Source of the DNA: Polyangiaceae bacterium | Lineage (GTDB): Bacteria > Myxococcota_A > Polyangia > Polyangiales > Polyangiaceae | Direction of reading: 5' to 3' | Length of the DNA stretch: 64,000 bases | Assembly: GCA_019637265.1 (NCBI GenBank) | Contig: JAHBVY010000003.1 | Location: forward strand, 248,001 to 312,000 | Shown here: positions 1 to 8,100 of the stretch, one piece after another | How positions within the stretch are numbered: the first letter of the stretch is position 1 | Layout: every line of letters starts with the position of its first letter | Made by a program: the position numbers and the translations under genes | Notes under the pieces: model-generated | The model's database searches: none | What the model saw: the letters and a program-made list of their open reading frames with translations, nothing else | Told to the model about the DNA's origin: nothing

Positions 1-262
1 CCGCGCCGAACAGCAGCACCGCCGCCGCCGCCGCGACCCCACCCCAACGCACCAACCGCGCCGCGCCGCTCGTCACCGCAGCGGGGCGCTCAGGCAGCTC
101 TTCATCCAAGCGCCGCCACAGCTGCGCCAAGCGCTCGTCATCCGCGCCGTGATCGCGCAGCGCGGCCACGGGGATCTCTGGGTAACTGCGGCGCCCAACA
201 GCACCGCGGCTCCCAACGACACCGCGGCGCTTAGGTAGCGCTCCTGACTTATCTCGCGCCAT
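1..262 (-). CDS. Probable anti-sigma factor, N-terminal part (cut by window edge)
   Basis: The first 87 residues of a minus-strand gene that runs off the left edge. It starts at an ATG whose A overlaps the TGA of the ECF sigma gene (TGATG), so the two are translationally coupled. The visible part is a basic, soluble N-terminus (start MARDKSGALPKRR) with an acidic helix (DDERLAQLWRRLDEEL) and then the start of a hydrophobic stretch (VRWGGVAAAAAVLLFGA) at about residues 71-87, which looks like a membrane anchor. Sigma factor followed by a coupled single-pass membrane protein is the usual layout for an ECF sigma/anti-sigma pair. The function is inferred from that context only; the sensor part lies outside the window. 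Confidence 0.6.
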   Translation of the reverse strand, partial: MARDKSGALPKRRGVVGSRGAVGRRSYPEIPVAALRDHGADDERLAQLWRRLDEELPERPAAVTSGAARLVRWGGVAAAAAVLLFGA

Positions 263-1107
263 CAGGTGCCCCCCCCTGCCGCGCCCGATCCATCCGCTTC
301 ACCCACGAAGTGCTGCTGGAAGAAGCGCTGAGCGCGCGTGATCCGCCGCTTGGCCGTGGCGAGGCTGCACCCCGCGAGCTCAGCCACGGCCTCCAGCCGG
401 TGATGCTCCACGTAGCGCAGCGTCCAGGCGATGCGATCCTCCGTGGGGATCAGCTGGAGCAGCGCGTACACCTGCGCCAGCTGAGCGCGCACCTCAGGGC
501 CCGCTGCATCGCTGGAAATCGCGTCCAAATCCACCGGATCAGCCGGGGTGAGGCCCAGCGCCGACATCCAGCGTTTGCGCCGGAGCCGCGTCCGCACCAG
601 GCGCACCACGATGGCGCCCAGCCAGGAGCGGAACGCGCCACGATCCCGTAAATCCGCCAGGCGCTCGTGCGCCTTCATGAACGCGTCGTGGACGATGTCC
701 TCCACGTCCGTCGCGTTGCCTTGGATGCGCACCGCGAGGTTCATGGCGTACCCCGCGTGCCGCAAGTAGAGGCGCTCGAACGCCGCGCGCTCCCCGTGGA
801 TGGCGCCCTCCACCCACGCGAGCTCCTCCGCGTCGAGCGGCGCAGAGGCGCCAGCCGGCTGGCCCTCGGCAGCGTGCCGTGACGTGGCGATGGGAGGTGC
901 TGGGGTCGGGACATGCGCGTGGATCCGTGCGGCGCTGACGGGACCGCTCGGATCGACAGGCGCCTCGTCCGCTACGACGCGGGCGCCCTCCGTCAGGGGC
1001 TCCTCTGCCTCGGCAGCTGGAGCGAGCCCACCCGAGATCAGGCGGAGCCGGCGTTCAGCCAAGGAGGAGCGGGAACCCATCGACACGGAGGAGACGCAGC
1101 TTGCCAC
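262..1107 (-). CDS. ECF-type RNA polymerase sigma factor with a long N-terminal extension
   Basis: The C-terminal two thirds shows the two-domain layout of an ECF sigma-70 factor. Region 2 starts near residue 100 (AAFERLYLRHAGYA, then DVEDIVHDAFMKAHERL). Region 4 is near residues 215-265 (LLQLIPTEDRIAWTLRYVE, then LAGCSLATAKRRITRAQRFF). These domains direct RNA polymerase to alternative promoters. About 95 Ala/Pro-rich residues precede region 2, longer than typical for ECF factors. The GTG at 1107 has no obvious ribosome binding site and an in-frame ATG lies at 1080, so the true start may be later. The stop overlaps the start of the probable anti-sigma gene. The family call is secure; the target regulon is unknown. 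Confidence 0.85.
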   Translation of the reverse strand: MASCVSSVSMGSRSSLAERRLRLISGGLAPAAEAEEPLTEGARVVADEAPVDPSGPVSAARIHAHVPTPAPPIATSRHAAEGQPAGASAPLDAEELAWVEGAIHGERAAFERLYLRHAGYAMNLAVRIQGNATDVEDIVHDAFMKAHERLADLRDRGAFRSWLGAIVVRLVRTRLRRKRWMSALGLTPADPVDLDAISSDAAGPEVRAQLAQVYALLQLIPTEDRIAWTLRYVEHHRLEAVAELAGCSLATAKRRITRAQRFFQQHFVGEADGSGAAGGGT

Positions 1108-1188
1108 GAAATCGGCTCAGGGCTCACGACGCTCCGCGCTGGCATGAGGTCGCCTGGCTGGGGCTCTGGGTCGCTCGGCGGCGTCAAC

Positions 1189-1216
1189 CGAAAAGCGACC
1201 CGTCGGTCGCTTTTCG
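1189..1216. promoter_or_regulatory. Perfect 12-bp inverted repeat in a divergent intergenic region
   Basis: CGAAAAGCGACC, a 4-base loop CGTC, then GGTCGCTTTTCG. It lies between the divergent sigma factor and small lipoprotein genes. No T-run follows on either side, so a simple terminator is unlikely; an operator or RNA stem is possible. Confidence 0.6.
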
Positions 1217-1347
1217 CGTCTCACGCAGCATCTGGCGGTTTCTGAGCCTCACGGCGCTTTCCGTGAGCCGTTCTGGGGCGCTGGTGCATCTCCCCATTTC
1301 GAACCCGGGGCGCGCGCTGCGCCGCCCCCACAGAGAGGATCCTCAAG

Positions 1348-1548
1348 ATGATTCGTAAGTTTGCTTTTATCCCGTTCGTGGCTCTGGCGGTGGCGTGTGG
1401 CGGCGGTGGCCTGCCTGAGGCGGAGGCGCCCGAGTCGCCCGATGTCGAGGCGCCCGAGGCGCCCGAGGCTGACGTGCCCGATGTCGAGGCGCCCGAGGCG
1501 CCCGAGGTCGATGAGGCCGGTGGCGACGAAGAGGAAGCCGCTGAGTGA
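1348..1548 (+). CDS. Small acidic lipoprotein with PEAPE-type repeats
   Basis: A 66-residue protein with a basic start (MIRKF), a hydrophobic segment and a lipobox (LAVAC, Cys17), so it is predicted to be exported and lipid-anchored. The mature part contains only acidic and small residues: repeats of EAPE(A/S)P and DVEAPEAPE, then a DEEE tail. A purine-rich stretch (GAGGATCC) lies upstream of the ATG. A strong terminator follows, which supports a real single-gene transcript. No enzymatic domain is possible at this size. A metal-binding, spacer or surface-charge role can only be guessed. Confidence 0.75.
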   Translation: MIRKFAFIPFVALAVACGGGGLPEAEAPESPDVEAPEAPEADVPDVEAPEAPEVDEAGGDEEEAAE

Positions 1549-1557
1549 GCTCACGCT

Positions 1558-1588
1558 GGGGCGCCACCAGTTCCACTGATGGCGCCCC
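1558..1588 (+). other. Hairpin just after the small lipoprotein gene
   Basis: A 9-bp perfect stem (GGGGCGCCA / TGGCGCCCC) with a 13-base loop, 10 bases after the stop codon. It has no T tail; it may protect the 3' end of the transcript or slow polymerase. Confidence 0.5.
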
Positions 1589-1626
1589 GGTCGCTCATCG
1601 CTCGCCCTGAGGCGAACGAGCCCTTT

Positions 1627-1668
1627 GGAGCTGGCCTGCGCATGACGTTGGCCGGCTCCTTACTTTTT
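1627..1668 (+). terminator. Rho-independent terminator of the small lipoprotein gene
   Basis: Stem GGAGCTGGCC / GGCCGGCTCC (10 pairs including one T-G wobble) followed directly by TTACTTTTT. This is the clearest intrinsic terminator seen in the window. Confidence 0.8.
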
Positions 1669-1691
1669 GGGGCAGGCCCCTGTGCCTGCCC
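1669..1691. repeat. REP-like GGGGCAGGC hairpin, copy 1
   Basis: GGGGCAGGC, a short loop, then GCCTGCCC. The same arms recur at 59649-59671 and in part near 59770, so this is a dispersed hairpin element. It sits between the lipoprotein terminator and the convergent extensin-like gene. Confidence 0.6.
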
Positions 1692-1718
1692 TCTCGCCCT
1701 GGTTGGTACATGGTCAGC

Positions 1719-2690
1719 TCAGCGGACGACTTGGTAAGTCGTGTCGCGCTTGAGGTCGAGGTGGAAGTGATCGCGGTGGGCGGTGTCGTGGCCCGGCGTG
1801 AGCAGGTGGTTGAAGAGGACCGCTTCGGCGATGGCGCAGAACAGGTTGCGGAGCCTGATGGCGCGCTCGCTCGGCTCGTGCAGGCGCACCTCGGGGCCGC
1901 AGGCGGGCTCCCCGATGGCTCCCTGCCAGTCAGTTTCCACGACTAGCATCTCGCCGCTCTTCAGCCAGAGCCGCGTGACGTCGAGCGCCAGCGCGTGCGC
2001 GTGTTGGCTCAGCTGCTTGCCGCGGGTCGGCAGCTTGGCGGCGGGGCGATACGCGTTGTCGATCTGAACGCGGGTCACCCCGAGCGGCTCGAGCAGGCTC
2101 GCTAGCTGGTGCAGGGCGAGCACCAAGCGGCAGTCGAGCACGCCGTAGGGGCTTTTTCCACCAGGAATCACGAAGTGGACACCCGCGATGGGGCCGCTCA
2201 GCCTGAGCGGCGTGGCCACGCCCTTGGCCGCGCCGCCCCACGGAGTGACGGGCAGCTTCAGCGCGCTCAGGCGCCGCTTGCAGTCGGCGGGGGAGAGGTT
2301 CGCGATCTGCCGCGCGGGCGCGCCCTCAGGGAGGCTGCGCCGCGCCTCGAACGGGCGCGTGAAGAAGGGCTCATTCGCGTAAACCGGGGGTGCGTCGGCT
2401 CGTGAGCCCCCTGCATCAGGCGCTGTGCCCGCATCCAGGGTTGGGGGTTTGCCAGCTAGAGCGCTGGGAGCCGCCGTGGCCGCGCCGGTCGAGGCGCCGG
2501 AGCCGATGTCCACGGCGTCAGTAGGCCTGACAGGTGCACCCATCAGCCCACCTGATGACCCCGCAGCCCCAGGCGCCGCCGCGGCGTCCGCCTCCGTCGC
2601 TTCGGGTGCTCCGGGCGCGCTGGGTGTCCCAGGCGCGGCGCTGCACGCGACCAGCCAGCAACCAAGCGTCAGTGACCCGAACGAGCTCAA
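1719..2690 (-). CDS. Extensin-like C-terminal domain lipoprotein
   Basis: The C-terminal ~230 residues match the bacterial extensin-like domain family: a Cys-containing start (SPADCKRRLSAL), a central GGKSPYGVLDCR, then QHAHALALDVTRLW and a final HDTAHRDHFHLDL block rich in His/Asp. The family is exported and often found near cell-wall enzymes; its reaction is not established. The N-terminus has a hydrophobic stretch and lipobox (CWLVACSAAPG) and then about 80 Ala/Pro/Gly-rich residues. Frame and lipobox place the start at a TTG at 2690, with GGGGAGG about 16 bases upstream; there is no nearby ATG or GTG in frame. The TTG start and long spacing make the exact start uncertain. Confidence 0.75.
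   Translation of the reverse strand: MSSFGSLTLGCWLVACSAAPGTPSAPGAPEATEADAAAAPGAAGSSGGLMGAPVRPTDAVDIGSGASTGAATAAPSALAGKPPTLDAGTAPDAGGSRADAPPVYANEPFFTRPFEARRSLPEGAPARQIANLSPADCKRRLSALKLPVTPWGGAAKGVATPLRLSGPIAGVHFVIPGGKSPYGVLDCRLVLALHQLASLLEPLGVTRVQIDNAYRPAAKLPTRGKQLSQHAHALALDVTRLWLKSGEMLVVETDWQGAIGEPACGPEVRLHEPSERAIRLRNLFCAIAEAVLFNHLLTPGHDTAHRDHFHLDLKRDTTYQVVR
2438..2454. repeat. Dispersed G-rich motif, copy inside a gene
   Basis: GGGTTGGGGGTTTGCCA. It falls in the low-complexity linker of the extensin-like lipoprotein and is the only clear copy deep inside a coding region. Confidence 0.5.
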
Positions 2691-2785
2691 TCGACGTGAG
2701 CCCTGACCTCCCCGCGGCCCAGCTCCCTGACGGCCCCGTTCGGCGCACGAACGGCCCTGCTGCGGAGCTAGCCGAGGGAGCACCC

Positions 2786-4168
2786 TCAGGAGGCCTGCCC
2801 TCCTGCAGACGACAGGTCGACCACCAGGCGCGTGCGCCCGACCAAGAGCTCGCTCCCGTGCGGGAGCCGCTGCTCCCCGCGGACGCGCACGAACACCCCG
2901 GTGCGGCTCCCCAAGTCCGTGAGCACCACGGTGCTCGCCTGCTCCTCGATCACGCAGTGCTGCTCCTCCACCAGCGGGTCGTCGGCGAAGATGAGGTCGC
3001 CCACCGCGGAGCCAATCTGCATGCTGTTGCCGCGCGCGACCACGCACGAGCCGAGCGCGCCGCCCTCGAACACCTGCATGATGCGGAACGACGAGGGCCA
3101 CTTGGGTGAAGAGTAGAAGTAGGTGGGGCCCGGCTCGGGGCCGTCGTCCGGCGCCGGGTTCTTCTCCACCCGCAGCAGCTGATCACCGACGATGAACTCA
3201 TCGCCGATCTCCAGCTCCACCGCGGTGCTAATCCGGAAGAAGACGCCGTTGCCGCCCTCCAAGTCTTCGATGAACAGCGCGCCGCCGTTCTCCGTTTGGC
3301 GCCAGCGCAAGATGGCCTCCGTCGGGTGACAGAAGCGCTCCCCTGGGAGGTTGATGGCGCCGGCCGCGCCGATCACCGCCTCTTCACCGACTGGATCGTA
3401 GCGCTCGGGGCCACCCGTGAGGCTCCGCAGCACCACCAAGCTGAAGTGACGCGCGACCTCGGGCGCGGCCACGGCGGGCGGCTCGTGGGTGACGCCGCTC
3501 GGCGCCGCCTCCTTGCGCCGCGCGATCTTCTGGACCTCTTGCGGCGGCTCCGTGAGGAGGCTGATGCCGCCCACCTCCTCACCGGCGATGATGCGGTCGA
3601 ACTTCCCGTCGCGCAGCATCAGCACCATTTCCATGTGCTGTGCCTTCATCAAGCCGCGCACGAACTCGGCGACGTCAGAGCGGCTTACCTCAGCGGAGTA
3701 GTCGCGCTTGTGGCTCTTGATGACGCGCCCGCCGTCGGCGAAGAGGTGCGTGATGATGTGCGGGGAGTCGAGGCCGGAGTCCTCCGTCTGCACGTGGTAC
3801 GGCACGCCGTGAAACTTGATGTTGTTGTTGAACCCCATCTGCGCGCGGCGGAAGGTGGGGCGGCGCATCTCCGCCTCGAGCTGGCTGACGCGCTCGGCGG
3901 GGTAAGCCTGGATTTGCTGGTCGAGGAGCGCGTGCTCACCCTCCATCCCCTCCATGCGCTCGAACGCCATCTGCGCGACGCTCGCGCCCGGGTCGATGCG
4001 CAGGGCTTCGGCGAGCAGCTCCTGACCCTCGGTGTCATTGGGGCCGTTGGCGGCCCAGGCGGCCAGTAAGGCGACGGCCTCGTCCGGGCGCTCCTTTTCC
4101 ACGAGCCAAGCTGCGACCCTCTTGGCCTTCTCGCGCGCCATCGCCGTCTCGGACATCGCCCGCATCAT
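2786..4168 (-). CDS. TPR-like and twin FHA-domain signalling protein
   Basis: About 460 residues. An N-terminal helical, TPR-like part (AWLVEKERPDEAVALLAAWA) is followed by a middle domain (NIKFHGVPYHVQTEDSG, HIITHLFADGGRVI) that I associate with FHA proteins of myxobacteria. Two FHA modules follow. The first is degenerate (FCHPTEAILRW, GGNGVFFRI). The second, near the C-terminus, is better kept (GNSMQIGS, DPLVEEQHCVIE, LGSRTGVFVRV). FHA domains bind phosphothreonine, so this is a likely partner of the Ser/Thr kinases seen elsewhere in the window. The start is ambiguous: ATGs at 4168, 4165, 4156 and 4141 are in frame. It follows the 87-residue gene by 28 bases and is probably co-transcribed with smpB. 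Confidence 0.8.
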   Translation of the reverse strand: MMRAMSETAMAREKAKRVAAWLVEKERPDEAVALLAAWAANGPNDTEGQELLAEALRIDPGASVAQMAFERMEGMEGEHALLDQQIQAYPAERVSQLEAEMRRPTFRRAQMGFNNNIKFHGVPYHVQTEDSGLDSPHIITHLFADGGRVIKSHKRDYSAEVSRSDVAEFVRGLMKAQHMEMVLMLRDGKFDRIIAGEEVGGISLLTEPPQEVQKIARRKEAAPSGVTHEPPAVAAPEVARHFSLVVLRSLTGGPERYDPVGEEAVIGAAGAINLPGERFCHPTEAILRWRQTENGGALFIEDLEGGNGVFFRISTAVELEIGDEFIVGDQLLRVEKNPAPDDGPEPGPTYFYSSPKWPSSFRIMQVFEGGALGSCVVARGNSMQIGSAVGDLIFADDPLVEEQHCVIEEQASTVVLTDLGSRTGVFVRVRGEQRLPHGSELLVGRTRLVVDLSSAGGQAS

Positions 4169-4196
4169 GATTTCGGGGGCGCTTGGGTGGCAAGGG

Positions 4197-4460
4197 TTAG
4201 TCGCAGGGGGATGAAAACGCCGCGAGCAGCAGCTGCCGCTGCTCACGGGAGAGGTTCACCCAGCGCCCTTGGATCGCGAAGCGGCCGTCTTCCTGGCGTT
4301 TGCAGCCGCGCACCTTGAGGGCGAACACCGCCTCCAGGCTGGGGGCGCGGCCCTCCACGGTGGAGCCGGGTGGGGACGAGGCGCTCGAGCTGAGCGTCGC
4401 GTGCGCACCGTCGGTGGTGACGACGACCGCGTCCCCGCCGCGGGTCAAGCTGAGCCTCAT
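4197..4460 (-). CDS. Uncharacterised 87-residue protein coupled to smpB
   Basis: Begins with ATGA overlapping the smpB stop, so it is translated together with smpB. It has no signal peptide or membrane segment. The C-terminal half (ALKVRGCKRQEDGRFAIQG, RWVNLSREQRQLLLAAF) looks like a small beta strand plus helix domain, but I do not recognise the family. Its length and frame are maintained between two well-supported genes, which argues that it is real. Confidence 0.65.
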   Translation of the reverse strand: MRLSLTRGGDAVVVTTDGAHATLSSSASSPPGSTVEGRAPSLEAVFALKVRGCKRQEDGRFAIQGRWVNLSREQRQLLLAAFSSPCD

Positions 4461-4939
4461 CGCCCCTTGGCCTCCCGGATCGCGTCGTAGGCCTCGCGCT
4501 TCGCGTCGCGCTCCTTCACCGCTTGGCGCTTGTCGTAGCTCTTCTTGCCGCGCGCCAGGGCTATCTCCACCTTGGCGCGCCCGTTCTTGAAGTAGCAGCG
4601 GGTGGCGACGATGGTCATCCGCTCACGCTCCACCGCCGCCTTCAGCTTCATGATCTCGGAGGCGTGCAGGAGCAGCTTGCGCGGCCGTACCTCCTGGTGC
4701 CCAAAGGCGGCGTGGTCCAGCGGCGTGATGCGCATGCCCTTCAGGGTGGCCTGCATGTCCTTCGAGATGTCGACCCAGGCGTCACTCAAGTCGCCGCCGT
4801 GGACGCGCAGCGCGCGCACCTCACTGCCGATCAGCTGCATCCCCGCCTCATAGCGCTCGCCCAGCTCGTACTCGTGACGCGCGCGTCGATTGAGCGCGAC
4901 CACGCGATCGCCGAAGTCGATGTCCTTCTTGGCAGCCAT
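4457..4939 (-). CDS. smpB: SsrA-binding protein SmpB
   Basis: 160 residues with the full SmpB pattern: NRRARHEYELGERYEAGMQL, then GSEVRALR, DISKDMQATLKG, a central RPRKLLLHASEI and the C-terminal tail that lies in the ribosomal mRNA channel (LARGKKSYDKRQAVKERDAK). SmpB binds tmRNA and delivers it to stalled ribosomes for trans-translation. The ATG at 4939 has a strong GGGAGG six bases upstream, which decides the start. It is first in a run with the 87-residue gene and the FHA gene. It is divergent from uvrA, with about 230 bases between the starts. No tmRNA gene is seen in the window. Confidence 0.95.
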   Translation of the reverse strand: MAAKKDIDFGDRVVALNRRARHEYELGERYEAGMQLIGSEVRALRVHGGDLSDAWVDISKDMQATLKGMRITPLDHAAFGHQEVRPRKLLLHASEIMKLKAAVERERMTIVATRCYFKNGRAKVEIALARGKKSYDKRQAVKERDAKREAYDAIREAKGR

Positions 4940-5168
4940 GAGTACCTCCCGCCGCGAAGCGGAGTCGCCACTATGCACCCGAAGCCGCGCGCCGCAAGCC
5001 GAGGCGCCTCGCGTTGCACCGCGCACCGCCACCCCAGCACCGCGCGACGCGGAACAGGCAAACCCCCCAACCCCGATCACGCAGCGCTGCCAGCTGCCTG
5101 CGCTCGGCGCGGATGAGACGCTGGGTGTCGCGTTGCGCTCGGCAGGCGTGGGTCGCATAAGCGGGGCC

Positions 5169-8100
5169 ATGCGGATCACCCAGCTGCGCGGCGCGCGCAC
5201 CCACAACTTGAAGCGCGTCGATCTGGATCTGGTGCCCGGGGAGGTGGTGGCGCTGACGGGGGTGTCCGGCGCCGGCAAGAGCAGCCTGGCGCTGGAGACG
5301 CTCTACGCCGAGGGGCAGCGCCGCTACGTCGAGAGCTTCAGCCCGTACGCGCGCCAGTTCCTCGAGCGCCTGGAGCGGCCGCCGATGGACTCCTTGGAGC
5401 CCGTGCCCGCCGGCATCGCGGTGGACCGCCGCGCGCAGGTGAAGAGCTCCCGCTCCACCCTCGCCACCTTGGCCGACTTGGAGCCCTACCTCGCCGCGCT
5501 GTTCACTCGCGAGTCGGCGCCGCTGTGCCCGATGCATCACGTCCCCGCGCGCCTGCTCACCGCGCGTGGCGCTGCGGAGGAGCTCGCTCTGCTCCTGGCC
5601 AGGCGCCCCCAGAGAGACGCGGTGCTGATCGGCTTCGAGCTCGATTGTCAGGGTAAAGAACATTATCTCGCGCTGCGCACCGAGCTCGCCGAGGCGGGTT
5701 TCACGCGGCTCTTCATCGGCGGCGAGGCGCGGCGCCTGGACGAGGTGCGCCCGAGTGAGGTGGGCACGGATCTGGTGGTGGTGACTGACCGTCTGCGCGC
5801 TGGCGCGGCGCCGCTGCCGCGCTTGACCGAGGCCTTGGAGCTCGCGTTCTCACGTGGCCAGGGTGTGGCCTGGGCGCGCGTCGCGGAGGAGCCCCCCATG
5901 CGCCTCGGCTTGGGGCTCGGTTGCGCTCGGTGTCAGGCGGAGGGCACGCCGCGCGTGGAGTCACCACCGTCAGCTGGGCTGTTCTCCTATGAGTCGCCGC
6001 TCGGCGCTTGCCCGGCGTGTAAGGGCTTCGGGCGAGTGATCGGTTTGGACCTCGACAAGGTGGTGCCCAACCCTCACCTCAGCCTGAGCAAAGGCGCGAT
6101 TCGGCCTTGGGCGAAGGGGAAGTCGACCACTTGGGAGCGGCGCATGCTCCGTCAGTTCTGTGAACGGGTGGGGGTTCGCCTAGACGTCGCCTGGGATCAG
6201 CTGCGCGAGTCGGAGCGAGCCCAGGTGCTGGATGGCGAAGGCGCGTTCACGAGCACCAAGTTCCCTGGGGTGCGCGGTTGGTTCCGCTGGCTCGAGACCC
6301 GCACCTACAAGATGCACGTGCGGGTGTTCCTCTCGCGCTACCGCTCTTACGATGTGTGCGGCGCGTGCCAGGGGCAGCGCTTGAACGAGCGAGCGCTGCG
6401 TTACCGCGTGGGTGGGATGTCGCTCGCGGCGTGGCACCGGCTCGAGGTGGAGGAGGCGCGCGAGCGGCTCGCCGCGCTCAGCCCCCAGACGGGTCAGGGG
6501 AGCTTGGCGCGCGAGGAGCTGCTCTCGCGGCTCAGCTACCTCTCGCGCGTGGGCCTGGGCTACTTGACCTTGGATCGTCAGGCGCGCAGCCTGAGCGGCG
6601 GTGAGACCCAGCGCGTGACCCTCACCGCGGCCCTCGGCACCACCCTGAGCCAGGCCCTGTTCGTGTTGGATGAGCCGACCGTCGGCCTCCACAGCGCCGA
6701 CGTGGAGAAGCTCGCGAAGCTGATCCGTGAGCTCGCGGATCGCGACAACGTGGTGGTGCTGGTGGAGCACGACGAGGCGCTGATCGCCGCCGCCGATCGC
6801 GTGGTGGAGCTGGGACCAGGGGCGGGGGACGCGGGTGGGCAGATCTGTGGCGACGTGCGGCGGGGGGAGAAGCACACGAAGCAGGCACGAGTCAGTGTCA
6901 CTGACGTCAAGGCGAAGCGAGGCTCGCCGAAAGTCGGTGTAGCTGACTTGAGCGCCCAGGGAGGCTCTGTTCAAGTCAGTGTCACTGACGCAAGCGCGCG
7001 CCCGCTGTATCGCGCGACGCTCCCGGCGGAGCCCACGGGGTGGCTCACGGTGCGTGGCGCCAGCGAGCACAACCTGCAGGACATCGACGTACGGGTGCCG
7101 CTCGGGGTGGTGTGCGCGGTGACGGGGCCGAGCGGCTCGGGGAAGAGCACCTTGGTGGAGCACGTGATCCATCGCGCCGTGGTGCGGGCGCTGGGCGACT
7201 TCACGGGGGAGGTGCCCGGCGCGCACCGCGGCCTCGAGGGCTGGGAGCAGCTCTCCCGGGCGCTGCTCGTGGATCAGGCGCCGCTCGGCCGCACCTCACG
7301 TGGGAACGCCGCGACCTACACCAAGGCTTGGGATCGGATCCGCGCGCTGCTCGCGGCGTCACCCGCGGCTTTGGCGCAGCAGCTCGGCGCCGGCGCGTTC
7401 TCGTTCAACGTGGCCGGGGGGCGCTGCGAGGCGTGCAAGGGCGAGGGTTACGAGACGGTGGAGATGCAGTTCCTCGCGGACGTGAGGCTCTCGTGCCCGG
7501 TGTGCGGCGGGCGCCGGTTCCAGCCGCACGTGCTGGAGGTGACGCACGCTGGCTTGTCCGTGTGGGAGCTGCTCGAGCTGACGGTGGACGGCGCGCTCGC
7601 GCACTTCGCGGCGGAGCGTGACGTCCAGCGCAAGCTGGGTCCGGTGTCGCGGCTCGGCCTCGGCTACCTCCGCTTGGGGCAGCCGCTGTCCACCTTGAGC
7701 GGCGGTGAGGCGCAGCGCCTGAAGCTCGCGCGCGCGCTGTGCGAGTCGGCCAAGGGCGCGCTGTTCGTGTTGGACGAGCCCAGCGCGGGCCTCCACCCGA
7801 GTGAGGTGGCGCTCCTCGTGCGTGCGCTGAACGACGTGCGCCGCGGCGGCGGCAGCGTGCTCCTCGTGGATCACGATCTCGACCTCATCTCAGCGGCGGA
7901 CTGGGTGATCGATCTCGGTGAGGGCGGTGGCGCTCAGGGCGGTCGTGTGGTGGCAGCGGGGCCTCCCATGGCGCTCGAGCGGGGCGCCACGGCGCGCGCG
8001 CTCGCGGGTCGCTCACGGCCTCCCGAGCGCGGAGCGCGACAGCAAACGCAGCCGGCGCCACCGGTCCTCTCGGTCACGCGCGCGCGGGAGCACAACCTGA

